Source: Micromonospora sp. MP36
GTDB taxonomy: Bacteria > Actinomycetota > Actinomycetes > Mycobacteriales > Micromonosporaceae
Direction of reading: 5' to 3'
NCBI RefSeq assembly: GCF_008119785.1
Contig: NZ_VSFA01000004.1
Location: 124,001-188,000 of the forward strand
Length of the DNA stretch: 64,000 nucleotides
Every line of letters starts with the position of its first letter. Within the stretch, counting starts at the first letter, position 1. Below, piece by piece: positions 42,826 through 51,618 of this stretch. Below the pieces are notes generated by a model. The model made no database searches, was not told the origin of the DNA, and was given only the letters and a program-made list of their open reading frames with translations. The position numbers and the translations under genes were made by a program.

Positions 42826-43593
42826 GTGGCGACCGCGCTGGTGATCGAGAACGACCCGACCGACGACCTCCGCCGACTGGGGGAGTGGCTCCGCGAAGGG
42901 GGCATCGAGCTGCGGGTGCTCCGCCCGCACGCCGGTGACGAGCTCCCCGCCGACCTCGACGGGTACGCCGCGCTGGTGGTGCTCGGCGGCGAGCAGCAGG
43001 CGTACCCGCTGCCCGACGGCAGCCCCGGCGCGCCCTGGTTCCCCGCCCTGGAGGGGCTGCTGCGCAAGGCGGTCCGGCAGCGCGTCCCCACCCTCGGCGT
43101 CTGCCTCGGCGCGCAACTGCTCGCCGCCGCGCACGCCGGGCAGGTCGAACGGAGCCCGTCCGGGCCGGAGGTCGGGCCGGCCGTGGTCGGCAAGCGGGAT
43201 GCGGCCGAAACCGACCCGCTCTTCCGGTACGTGCCGCTGATGCCGGACGTCTTCCAGTGGCACTCCGACGAGATCACCGAGCTGCCGCACGGGGCTACCC
43301 TGCTCGCCGCCTCCACCCGCTACCCGCACCAGGCGTTCCGGCTCGGTGACCGGGCCTGGGGGCTGCAGTTCCACATCGAGTGCGACACCCCGATGATCGC
43401 CGACTGGGCACGCGACTCGACGCTGCTGGCCGAGCTGGGCTACGACCCGGAGCTGGTGGTGGCCGCCTGCGACCGGGTGATGGCCGACGTCGAGGAGGTC
43501 TGGCAGCCGTTCGCCGTCCGGTTCGCCGCCCTCGCCCTCGGCGAGCTGGACGACGACGCCCCGCGCCGCAGCCTGCCGCTGCTCGGGCACTGA
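42826..43593 (+). CDS. Class I glutamine amidotransferase-like protein
   Basis: A 255-aa GATase1-fold protein. The nucleophile elbow is LGVCLGAQLLAAAH (Cys near residue 92). The catalytic His-Glu is in WGLQFHIECDTP (about 180-191). It has no attached synthetase domain, so it is a stand-alone GMP-synthase-like amidotransferase, some of which hydrolyse gamma-glutamyl compounds. GTG 42826 follows a TAGCCT -10 by 7 nt and has no ribosome site (leaderless). glnE starts 1 nt after its stop. That contact suggests a shared transcript and a link to glutamine metabolism. Confidence 0.88.
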   Translation: MATALVIENDPTDDLRRLGEWLREGGIELRVLRPHAGDELPADLDGYAALVVLGGEQQAYPLPDGSPGAPWFPALEGLLRKAVRQRVPTLGVCLGAQLLAAAHAGQVERSPSGPEVGPAVVGKRDAAETDPLFRYVPLMPDVFQWHSDEITELPHGATLLAASTRYPHQAFRLGDRAWGLQFHIECDTPMIADWARDSTLLAELGYDPELVVAACDRVMADVEEVWQPFAVRFAALALGELDDDAPRRSLPLLGH

Positions 43594-43594
43594 G

Positions 43595-46500
43595 ATGACC
43601 CGACCGATCAGGGGCCGCCTCGCCCGGTACGGCTTCGCCGAGGGCGACGGCCGGGCGCGGGCGGCCGACCTGCTCGGTCCGGACGGCCTGGGACTGTGGC
43701 GGCCGGACACCCAGGAGCCCACCGACGAGCGGGCCGCCGAGCTGCTGGCCGGACTCTCCCGGGCGGCCGACCCGGACCTCGCCCTGCGCCAGCTGCACCG
43801 GCTCGTCGAGGCGGAAGGGCGGGTCAGCGGCAAGCCGGCCGTGCTCGGCGCCCTGTACGCCGACCCGGGGCTGCGCCGCCGGCTGACCGCCGTGCTGGGC
43901 GCCTCGTCGGCGCTCGGCGACCATCTGGTCGCCAACCCGGAACAGTGGACCGTGCTGGCAACCGCACCGGACGGGCTCGCCCCCAGCGCCGACGGTCGGC
44001 TGGACCTGGCCACCGCCGCCCGGCTGACCGCCGCCACCGGCCCGGTTCCCGTGCTGCGGCAGGCGTACCGGCTGGCGCTGCTGCGGATCGCGGCGGCCGA
44101 CCTGACCGGCGGGCGCGGCCTGGAGCAGACCATGGCGGCGCTCTCCGCGCTCGCCGACGCCACCCTCGCCGCCGCCTACCGGATCGCCGTGGACGAGCTG
44201 CCCGGCGGGGCGTCCCGGCCCCGGCTGGCCGTGGTGGCGATGGGCAAGGCCGGCGGCGACGAGCTGAACTACGTCTCCGACGTGGACGTCATCTTCGTGG
44301 CGGCCGAGGACGACGACCTGACCGCCGCGACCCAGGTCGCCACCCGGCTGATCGAGGTCTGCGGGCTGGTCGCCTGGCCGGTCGACGCCGCGCTGCGCCC
44401 AGAGGGCAACCGCGGCCCGCTGGTGCGCACCCTCGCCAGCCACCTGGCCTACTACCGGCGCTGGGCCCGGACCTGGGAGTTCCAGGCGCTGCTCAAGGCC
44501 CGGCCGGCGGCCGGCGACCTGGCGCTGGCCCGGGAATGGATCGACCAGCTCGCGCCGCTGGTGTGGACCGCGGCGGAACGGCCCGAGGCGGTCGAGGACG
44601 TCCGCGCGATGCGCCGCCGGATCATCGAGAACATCCCGCCGAAGGAGCTGGAACGCGAGATCAAACGGGGTCCGGGCGGGCTGCGGGACATCGAGTTCGC
44701 CGTCCAGCTGCTCCAGCTCGTGCACGGCCGGGGCGACGAATCGCTGCGGGCGCCGGGCACCATCCCGGCGTTGCGCGCCCTGGTCGCCGGCGGCTACGTC
44801 GGCCGGGCCGACGGGGAGGCGCTGCTGCGCGGCTACCGCTTCCTGCGCGCCGTCGAGCACCGGCTCCAGCTCCAGCACCTGCGGCGTACCCACACCGTGC
44901 CGACCGAGCCGGCCGCGCTGCGCTGGCTGGCCGCCGCGCTCGACTACCAGGCCACCCCGGGCCGCAGCGCCGTCGAGGAGTTCCGCGCCGAGTGGGTCAC
45001 CCACGCCACCGAGGTACGCCGGCTGCACGCGAAGCTGCTGTACCGGCCGCTGCTGGAGTCGGTGGCCCGGGTGCCGGCCGACGGGCTGCGGCTGACCCCC
45101 GAGGCGGCCCGGCACCGGCTGGAGATCCTCGGGTTCGCCGACCCGGCCGGGGCGCTGCGCCACCTCGAGGCCCTCACCGGCGGGGTGAGTCGCACCGCCG
45201 CCATCCAGCGCACCCTGCTGCCGGTGTTGCTCAGCGAGTTCGCCGACGCGCCGGAGCCGGACCGCGGTCTGCTCAACTACCGGCAGGTCTCCGACAAGCT
45301 CGGCAGCACGCCCTGGTACCTGCGGCTGCTGCGCGACGAGGGGCCGGTGGCCCGCCGCCTGGCCCGGGTGCTCTCCTCCTCCCGGTACGCCGCCGACCTG
45401 CTGGCTCGCGAGCCGGAGGCGCTGCGGCTGCTGGCCGAGGACACCGAGCTGACCCCACGGCCCCGGGAGGTGCTCGGCGAGGGCTTCGCCGCGGCGGCCG
45501 GGCGGCACGACGACCCGGTCGAGGCCGCCCGGGCGGTGCGCGCGCTGCGCCGCCGGGAGTTGCTCCGGCTCGCCTGCGCCGATGTGCTCAGCCGGGCCGG
45601 CGTGCTCACCCCGCGCCCGGCGCGTGCCGCCGAGGCCGGCGCACGCCCGGACGGGGCGCCCACCCTCGCCGACGTCCGGGCGGTCGGCACCGCGCTCGCC
45701 GACGTGACCGACGCCACCCTGGCCGCCGCGCTGCGGGCCGCCCGGGCCGCGCAGCCGGCGCCGCCCGGGCTGCGCTTCGCGGTGATCGGCATGGGCCGGC
45801 TCGGCGGGTACGAGTCGAACTACCTCTCCGACGCCGACGTGCTCTTCGTCTACGATCCGCCCCCGGGGCTGGACGAGGGCGCGGCCAGCGGCGCCGCCCA
45901 CGCCATCGCCGAGGAGCTGCGTCGGCTGCTCTCCGCGCCGGCCCCCGACCCGCCGCTCGGCGTCGACGCCGACCTGCGCCCCGAGGGCCGGCAGGGTCCG
46001 CTGGTCCGCAGCCTCGCCGCGTACGCCCAGTACTACGCCCGCTGGTCGAAGGTGTGGGAGGCGCAGGCGCTGCTGCGGGCCCGGTTCGTGTGCGGCGACG
46101 CGGATCTGGGCGCCGAGTTCGAGGCGATGATCGACCCGGTCCGGTACCCGGCCGACGGGCTGACCCGCGAACAGGTGGTGGAGATTCGCCGGATCAAGGC
46201 CCGGGTGGAGACCGAGCGGCTGCCCCGGGGCGCCGACCCGGCCACCCACACCAAACTGGGCCGGGGCGGCCTCGCCGACGTCGAGTGGGCCGTGCAGCTG
46301 CTCCAGCTCCGGCACGCCGGCCGGCTGCCCGCGCTGCGCGACACCCGTACCCTCGACGCCCTCGCCGCCGCCCGGGACGCCGGGCTGGTCGACCCCGACG
46401 ACGCGGCGGAGATGGCCGCCGGCTGGACGCTCGCGGCGCAGGTCCGCAACGCGCTGATGCTGGTCCGCGGCCGGGCCGGGGACCAGCTCCCGCGGCACGG

Positions 46501-46627
46501 GGTCGAGCTGGCGGGGGTGGTACGCCTGCTCGGCCGGGACGACCCCGGCGAGTTCCTCGACGAGTACCTGCGCACCGGCCGCCGCTCCCGCGCGGCCATG
46601 CAACGGGTGCTGGACACCCCGGTCTGA
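43595..46627 (+). CDS. glnE: Bifunctional glutamine synthetase adenylyltransferase/deadenylase
   Basis: A 1010-aa enzyme with two nucleotidyltransferase domains. The N-terminal one (MGKAGGDELNYVSDVDVIFV near residue 216) removes AMP, and the C-terminal one (MGRLGGYESNYLSDADVLFV near residue 732) adds AMP to the tyrosine of GlnA. Each is followed by a helical bundle with the conserved GPGGLRDIEFAVQLLQL and GRGGLADVEWAVQLLQL segments. The length is normal. Its target here is GlnA1 (Tyr402), encoded 5 kb downstream on the other strand. The gene is co-oriented with and 1 nt after the amidotransferase. The 3' end is followed by a long inverted repeat. Confidence 0.97.
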   Translation: MTRPIRGRLARYGFAEGDGRARAADLLGPDGLGLWRPDTQEPTDERAAELLAGLSRAADPDLALRQLHRLVEAEGRVSGKPAVLGALYADPGLRRRLTAVLGASSALGDHLVANPEQWTVLATAPDGLAPSADGRLDLATAARLTAATGPVPVLRQAYRLALLRIAAADLTGGRGLEQTMAALSALADATLAAAYRIAVDELPGGASRPRLAVVAMGKAGGDELNYVSDVDVIFVAAEDDDLTAATQVATRLIEVCGLVAWPVDAALRPEGNRGPLVRTLASHLAYYRRWARTWEFQALLKARPAAGDLALAREWIDQLAPLVWTAAERPEAVEDVRAMRRRIIENIPPKELEREIKRGPGGLRDIEFAVQLLQLVHGRGDESLRAPGTIPALRALVAGGYVGRADGEALLRGYRFLRAVEHRLQLQHLRRTHTVPTEPAALRWLAAALDYQATPGRSAVEEFRAEWVTHATEVRRLHAKLLYRPLLESVARVPADGLRLTPEAARHRLEILGFADPAGALRHLEALTGGVSRTAAIQRTLLPVLLSEFADAPEPDRGLLNYRQVSDKLGSTPWYLRLLRDEGPVARRLARVLSSSRYAADLLAREPEALRLLAEDTELTPRPREVLGEGFAAAAGRHDDPVEAARAVRALRRRELLRLACADVLSRAGVLTPRPARAAEAGARPDGAPTLADVRAVGTALADVTDATLAAALRAARAAQPAPPGLRFAVIGMGRLGGYESNYLSDADVLFVYDPPPGLDEGAASGAAHAIAEELRRLLSAPAPDPPLGVDADLRPEGRQGPLVRSLAAYAQYYARWSKVWEAQALLRARFVCGDADLGAEFEAMIDPVRYPADGLTREQVVEIRRIKARVETERLPRGADPATHTKLGRGGLADVEWAVQLLQLRHAGRLPALRDTRTLDALAAARDAGLVDPDDAAEMAAGWTLAAQVRNALMLVRGRAGDQLPRHGVELAGVVRLLGRDDPGEFLDEYLRTGRRSRAAMQRVLDTPV

Positions 46628-46736
46628 CGGCCAGGGGCTGCGGGCCGTCGGTGGCCGGGCGCTGAGTCGTTTGCGACATCAGCTCCACAGGCGTCCCCAC
46701 GGCAAGCCCGCAGGCGCCGGCCGACCCTTCACCCGC

Positions 46737-46825
46737 CTACGAACTTGATGACGTAAATGGATCGCGGAGGCCCGTCGCCGGAGCGGTGCGATCGAGGTGA
46801 GTCGTTCACGTCATCAAGTTTGTAG
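46737..46825. repeat. Long imperfect inverted repeat between convergent genes
   Basis: CTACGAACTTGATGACGT (46737-46754) and ACGTCATCAAGTTTGTAG (46808-46825) pair over 18 bp with one mismatch, separated by 53 bp. The arms are A/T-rich against a GC-rich background. It sits between the 3' ends of glnE and the membrane protein gene. It could be a terminator, a binding site pair or a small palindromic element; nothing else is seen in 46628-46898. Confidence 0.55.
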
Positions 46826-46898
46826 CGGCCGGCGACCCACCTGGCGGCACGCGGGCAGGCGGCCATCGCCGGGTGCGGCCAGCAGCGCGGGGGCCAGG

Positions 46899-48479
46899 TC
46901 AGCTGCCGAGGGTGTAGGTGCCGGCGCGCGGCACGGTCACCGCCGTCCACTCGCCGTCGGCGGTGAGCGCCGCGCCCCCGGTGACGGTCAGCCAGCGGTC
47001 GTGCCGGATTCGGACCGGCACCCGGCCGGGGCCCGGCACGCGGAAGGTCACCGTGGCCGCGTCCTGCCGGACGAGCTCGCCGGGGGCGCCCACCAGCGGG
47101 GTGGGGTCGGCCACGGCGTACAGCCGCCAGTGCGCGTCCGACCAGACCACGGTGAGGTACGGCAGACCGCCGTCGATCAGCTCGGCCTCCGGGCGGCCCA
47201 CCCAGGACAGCTCGGCGTCGGGGACGGCGACGTACTGGACGGCGTTGTCGGCCAGCCAGGCCTGGTAGCTCGCCGGGGTGAGCGGGACGCCAGTGCCGGC
47301 GGCGCCCGGGACGGTGGTGAAGAAGAGCGGGTTGCGGGCGATGTCGGCCTGGCGCAGCCAGCCCCGGGCCAGCGGCACCTCGCCCAGGTGGGCCGCCTCC
47401 CAGTAGTTGCGGGTCGGCGGCACCTCCACCCGGCCGGCCAGGCCACGCCGGGCCAGCTCCGCCCGCAGCGGCGCGAAGTACGCCGGATCGGCGGTGGGAT
47501 CGTCCGCGCGCAGGTCGGCGGCGACCACGGGCGGCTGCCACCAGCAGACGGCCGCGATTAGCGCGGCCAGCGCGACTCCGCCGGCCACCCGCCGCCGCGC
47601 GAGCCAGTTCGGCAGGCGGCCTGTCAGCCACCCGGGCAGCCGGGCGGTGGCCGCCAGCACGGGCAGCGCGAACATCACCATCAGCCGGGTGGCGTTCAAC
47701 CCGACCGGGGTGTGCAGCAACGCCGCGGCCAGCACCCCGGCCGCCGACAGCAGCGCGCCCACCCGCACCGGCCGGTACGCCACCAGCGCGGCCACCAGCA
47801 GGCTGCTGACCACCGCGTGCAGGGTGTCCGTGCGGCTGATGTTCATCCAGCCGCCCTCGCTGAAGAGCAGCCCGGTCACCGCCAGCGGCACGGCGGCCGG
47901 GACGGCCAGCAGCAGGCCGTCGGCGTACCGGCGGGTGAGCAGCAGCGCGACGCCGGCCAGGCCGACGAAGAGTCCGGCCACCGGGCTCGCCGCCGAGGCG
48001 AGCAGGGCCGCGAGGCCGGCCAGCACGCCGCGCGGCCACCCGGGGCGTCGGCCGGCCGGCAGGGTGAGGGTGAGCAGCGCGGCCAGGCCGACGGCGACCC
48101 CGAGGGCGTACGTCACCCGGCCGGAGACCAGGTTGCCGGCGATGGTGAGCACCCCGACCAGGCTGCCCAGCAGGGGCCGGGGCGCCCCGGTCCGGACCAG
48201 CAGCGCGGCGAACGCGGTCGCCGCGGCGAGCAGCGCGACCGCCCCGGTGGGGCGTACCCCGAGCAGGGCCATCAGCGGGGGCGAGATCAGGCTGTAGCCC
48301 CACGGGTGGACGCCGCCGTACCAGTGCAGGTCGACCAGCGCCGGCCCGTGGGTGGCGAAGAAGCCGGCGCGGGCCACCTGCGCCGACAGGTCCGAGCCGA
48401 GCGGGGGAAAGGTGACGTACAGCACACCCAGGACGAGCGCGGACGCGGCGGACACCGCCACCACCCGACCGCCCCGCAT
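46899..48479 (-). CDS. Polytopic membrane protein, putative GT-C-like glycosyltransferase
   Basis: A 526-aa protein starting at ATG 48479 after GGGAGGTGGGC. About ten membrane spans fill residues 1-310, and the C-terminal 190 residues are a probable extracytoplasmic domain with aromatic-rich segments. The first extracytoplasmic loop has FPPLGSDLSAQVARAGFFAT and DLHWYGGVHPWGYSLISPPL, with an Asp in the position of the GT-C catalytic aspartate. No family could be named with certainty. It is divergent from mptB by 36 bp, so it may act in the same envelope-glycan pathway. Confidence 0.75.
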   Translation of the reverse strand: MRGGRVVAVSAASALVLGVLYVTFPPLGSDLSAQVARAGFFATHGPALVDLHWYGGVHPWGYSLISPPLMALLGVRPTGAVALLAAATAFAALLVRTGAPRPLLGSLVGVLTIAGNLVSGRVTYALGVAVGLAALLTLTLPAGRRPGWPRGVLAGLAALLASAASPVAGLFVGLAGVALLLTRRYADGLLLAVPAAVPLAVTGLLFSEGGWMNISRTDTLHAVVSSLLVAALVAYRPVRVGALLSAAGVLAAALLHTPVGLNATRLMVMFALPVLAATARLPGWLTGRLPNWLARRRVAGGVALAALIAAVCWWQPPVVAADLRADDPTADPAYFAPLRAELARRGLAGRVEVPPTRNYWEAAHLGEVPLARGWLRQADIARNPLFFTTVPGAAGTGVPLTPASYQAWLADNAVQYVAVPDAELSWVGRPEAELIDGGLPYLTVVWSDAHWRLYAVADPTPLVGAPGELVRQDAATVTFRVPGPGRVPVRIRHDRWLTVTGGAALTADGEWTAVTVPRAGTYTLGS

Positions 48480-48515
48480 GCCCACCTCCCGATCGCGACC
48501 CACCGTACTGGCAGC

Positions 48516-49943
48516 ATGTCCGACGTGCCTCACCACCTCTCCCGCTGGATCGGGCTGGTCGGCTCGGTGCTGCTCGCCGTGGCCGCCTTCTTCGGCGGCG
48601 CGCTGCCGCACGGCGACCTGCGCCCCACCCCCGTCAGCATCTGGCAGGGCCCGCACGGGCCGTTGATCATTGGCACCTGGCTGGCCGGCACAGCGCTGCT
48701 GGGCTGGGCCTGGTGGTCGCTCCGCGACCGGGTGCCGTCGACTCGCTGGGTGCTCGTCACGGTCGGGCTCTGGCTGCTGCCGATGCTGATCACGCCGCCG
48801 CTGGGCAGCCGGGACGCGTACGCGTACGCCTGCCAGGGGGCCAGCTACGCCGCCGGGATCAACCCGTACGAACAGGGCGTCTCCGCCCTGCCCTGCCCGT
48901 GGCTGGACACCATCTCGTACATCTGGCGGGACACCCCGGCCCCGTACGGGCCGCTGTTCGTGATGATCTCCGGGGCGCTGGTGACCGCCGCCGGGTCGCT
49001 CACCGCCAGCGTCGCGCTGTTCCGGGTGCTCGCCGTGGCCGGGGTGGCGCTGACCGCCTGGTCCCTGCCGGTGCTGGCCCGCCGCTGCGGGGTGCCGCCG
49101 CAGCGGGCGCTCTGGCTGGCGCTGGCCGGCCCGCTGGTGCCCGTGCACCTGATCTCCGGCGCGCACAACGACGCGATCATGGTGGGCCTGCTCGCCGCCG
49201 GGCTGGCCGTGGTGGCCGCCCGGCCGGGCCGCCCGTTGCCGTTGCTGGCGGGCGGCGTGCTGCTCGGGCTGGCCGGTGCGATCAAGGTCACCGCGCTGGT
49301 CGTGGTGCCGTTCGCGGCGCTGGCCGCCATCGTCGGGGCGTACCGGATCCGCGCGCTGGTCCGCCACGGCGGGTGGGTGGTCGGCGGGGCGCTGGCCGCG
49401 ATGGTCGCGGCGACCCTGGCCGCGGGCCTGGGTCTCGGGTTCATCAGTGGGCTGGAGCAGGGCGGCCTCGTGGTCGCCTGGACCTCGCCGCCGACCGCGG
49501 TGGGGCAGACCGTCGGCTACCTGGCGTCGCTGTTCGGCGCACACATCGACGCGCTGCCGGTCACCCGAGGGCTCGCCGTGCTGGTGCTCGGGGCGCTGCT
49601 GATCTGGCTGTGGTTCCGGGCGTTCCGCCGCCGGGACCCGTTCTGGCACGCCGGGCTGGCGCTGGTCGCGACGGTCGCGCTGTCTCCGCTCTTCCATCCC
49701 TGGTACTGGACCTGGCCCCTGGCCGTTCTCGCCGCGACGGCCCGACGGACCGCCTGGTTCGCGATGGTCGCCCTGGTGTCGTCTTTCCTTGTGCTGGCCG
49801 ACGGCACCGGTTTACCCCGGTACACCAAGATGCCGGGTGCCCCCCTGATGACGCTGTTCGTGATCGTGGTGGCCGTCCGGTTGATACGGTCGGCCCGGGC
49901 GGATCGGGCGCCTACGACGCCTTCAGCTCGGCTGCGGCCATAA
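48516..49943 (+). CDS. mptB: MptB-like alpha-1,6-mannosyltransferase (polyprenol-phosphate-mannose dependent)
   Basis: A 475-aa GT-C-type enzyme with about 12 spans. The family blocks are present: GSRDAYAYACQGASYAAGIN (about residues 95-114; the Asp is the expected catalytic site), YEQGVSALPCPW, WRDTPAPYGPLFVMIS, LISGAHNDAIMVGLLA and SPLFHPWYWTWPLAVL. In Corynebacterineae MptB starts the mannan core of lipoarabinomannan; Micromonosporaceae have related membrane glycans. A close paralogue follows immediately. ATG 48516 lies 36 bp from the divergent GT-C-like gene. Confidence 0.88.
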   Translation: MSDVPHHLSRWIGLVGSVLLAVAAFFGGALPHGDLRPTPVSIWQGPHGPLIIGTWLAGTALLGWAWWSLRDRVPSTRWVLVTVGLWLLPMLITPPLGSRDAYAYACQGASYAAGINPYEQGVSALPCPWLDTISYIWRDTPAPYGPLFVMISGALVTAAGSLTASVALFRVLAVAGVALTAWSLPVLARRCGVPPQRALWLALAGPLVPVHLISGAHNDAIMVGLLAAGLAVVAARPGRPLPLLAGGVLLGLAGAIKVTALVVVPFAALAAIVGAYRIRALVRHGGWVVGGALAAMVAATLAAGLGLGFISGLEQGGLVVAWTSPPTAVGQTVGYLASLFGAHIDALPVTRGLAVLVLGALLIWLWFRAFRRRDPFWHAGLALVATVALSPLFHPWYWTWPLAVLAATARRTAWFAMVALVSSFLVLADGTGLPRYTKMPGAPLMTLFVIVVAVRLIRSARADRAPTTPSARLRP

Positions 49944-50040
49944 TTCGGCCTCCGCGCCGCTAGGCGGTGCTCCGGACCGAATGACGGCCGGTCTAAGGCC
50001 GCGCCGCGACCTGAAGCCGTCGACCCGCAGACTGAGGAGA

Positions 50041-51546
50041 ATGCCGGTGAGTGAGCCCGGCGCGGTGCCCGACGGACCGGTCCGGCCCGTCGCCGCCGCC
50101 GTCGCTCGGTACGCCGGGCTCGCCGGTGCGGTGCTGCTCACCGTCGCCGGCTGGCTGGGCGGCGCGCTGCCCGGCGGCCCGCTGCGCACCACCCTCCCCG
50201 GCCTGTGGCAGGCCAGCCACGGGCCGTGGACCCTCGGCTGCTGGTTGGTCGGCACGGCACTGCTGGTCGGCGCCTGGTGGTCGCTGCGCTGGGGCGCCCC
50301 GTCGACCCGGTGGGCGTACCTGACCGCCGGGCTCTGGGTGCTGCCGCTGCTGGCCGCGCCGCCGATGGGCAGCCGGGACGTCTACTCGTACGCCTGCCAG
50401 GGCTGGTCGTGGACGCACGGAGCCGACCCGTACCGGGTCGGGGTGGCGGCGGCCGGGTGCCCGTGGACCGACACGGTGACCCCGATCTGGCGGGCCACCC
50501 CGGCACCGTACGGGCCGTTTTTCGTGCTGCTGGCCGGCCTGGCGGTGCTGCTCGGGGGCGGCCTGGTCGGGGCGATCGTGCTGCTGCGGGTGATCGCGGT
50601 GGCCGGGGTGCTGCTGGCCGCGCTCTGCCTGCCCGGCCTGGCCCGCGCGGTGGGCGTACCGACCCGGCGGGCGGCCTGGCTGGCGCTGGCCTGCCCGCTG
50701 GTCGGGGTGCACCTGGTGGCCGGTGCGCACAACGACGCGCTCGGGCTCGGGCTGCTCCTGTTCGGCCTGCTGGTGCTGGTCCGCCGGCCCGGCAAGCCGC
50801 GGGCGCTGGTGGTGGCCGGGGTGCTGCTCGGGCTGGCCGTGTCGGTGAAGGCGGTCGCGGTGGTGGTGCTCCCGTTCGCCGCGCTCGCCGCGGTGCTGGG
50901 CCGCTACACGTGGCGCGCGCTGCTGCGCGACGCCGGCTGGCTGGCCGGCGGCGTGCTGGCGGCGCTGCTGGTCACCTCCCTGGCCGCCGGGCTGGGCCTG
51001 GGCTGGGTGGGCGGCCTCGCGCACAGCGGCGACTCGAAGCAGTGGACCTCGCCGCCGACCGCGGTGGGTTTCGTGGTCGACTACGCGGGCGGCCTGTTCG
51101 GGCAGGAGCCGCACGCGGTGCCGGTGGTCCGGACCGTCGCGCTGGCGCTGCTCGCGGTGCTGCTGGTGGCGCTCTGGTGGCGGGCGTGGATGGGGCTGCG
51201 CCAGCTCAACGACGTCCCGCAGCGGGCGGTCCGGCTGGCCGCCGCCCGGCCCCGGGTGGCGCTGCTCGGGGCGGGTCTGGCGCTGGCCGCCACGGTCCTG
51301 CTCGCCCCGGTCTTCCACCCCTGGTACGCGACCTGGCCGCTGGCGCTGCTCGCGGTGGTGACCCGGTCGCTGGCCCGGACCGTCTGGTTCGTGGCGCCCT
51401 GCGCCGTGGCCTCCTGGCTCACCCTGCCGGACGGCGCCAACCTGGCCCGGTTCACCAAGGCGCCGGGCGCGATCCTGATGACCGCCCTGATCGTGCTGCT
51501 GGCGGTCCGCGGCGTCCGCGCGCTCCGGGGCCGGCGGCCGGGCTGA
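50041..51546 (+). CDS. mptB: Second MptB-like mannosyltransferase (tandem paralogue)
   Basis: A 501-aa paralogue of the preceding gene. ATG 50041 follows GAGGAG by 0-3 nt and begins MPVSEPGAVPDGPVRPV. The same blocks appear in the same order: GSRDVYSYACQGWSWTHGAD, CPWTDTVTPIWRATPAPYGP, LVAGAHNDALGLGLLL and PVFHPWYATWPLALL. An extra loop of about 25 residues (RAWMGLRQLNDVPQRAVRLA) distinguishes it. The two genes are separated by 97 bp and form a tandem duplication; different acceptors or linkages are likely. It converges on glnA1 with a shared terminator. Confidence 0.88.
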   Translation: MPVSEPGAVPDGPVRPVAAAVARYAGLAGAVLLTVAGWLGGALPGGPLRTTLPGLWQASHGPWTLGCWLVGTALLVGAWWSLRWGAPSTRWAYLTAGLWVLPLLAAPPMGSRDVYSYACQGWSWTHGADPYRVGVAAAGCPWTDTVTPIWRATPAPYGPFFVLLAGLAVLLGGGLVGAIVLLRVIAVAGVLLAALCLPGLARAVGVPTRRAAWLALACPLVGVHLVAGAHNDALGLGLLLFGLLVLVRRPGKPRALVVAGVLLGLAVSVKAVAVVVLPFAALAAVLGRYTWRALLRDAGWLAGGVLAALLVTSLAAGLGLGWVGGLAHSGDSKQWTSPPTAVGFVVDYAGGLFGQEPHAVPVVRTVALALLAVLLVALWWRAWMGLRQLNDVPQRAVRLAAARPRVALLGAGLALAATVLLAPVFHPWYATWPLALLAVVTRSLARTVWFVAPCAVASWLTLPDGANLARFTKAPGAILMTALIVLLAVRGVRALRGRRPG

Positions 51547-51560
51547 GGGCGTACGCAGAC

Positions 51561-51598
51561 GGCCGGGCCGGCCCCGCGGTCGCGGAGCCGGCCCGGCC
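51561..51598. terminator. Bidirectional hairpin terminator
   Basis: A perfect 12-bp stem (GGCCGGGCCGGC and complement, 51561-51572 with 51587-51598) around a 14-nt loop, between the convergent second mptB and glnA1. Confidence 0.75.
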
Positions 51599-51618
51599 GG
51601 TGCTGACGGAGCGTCGGT

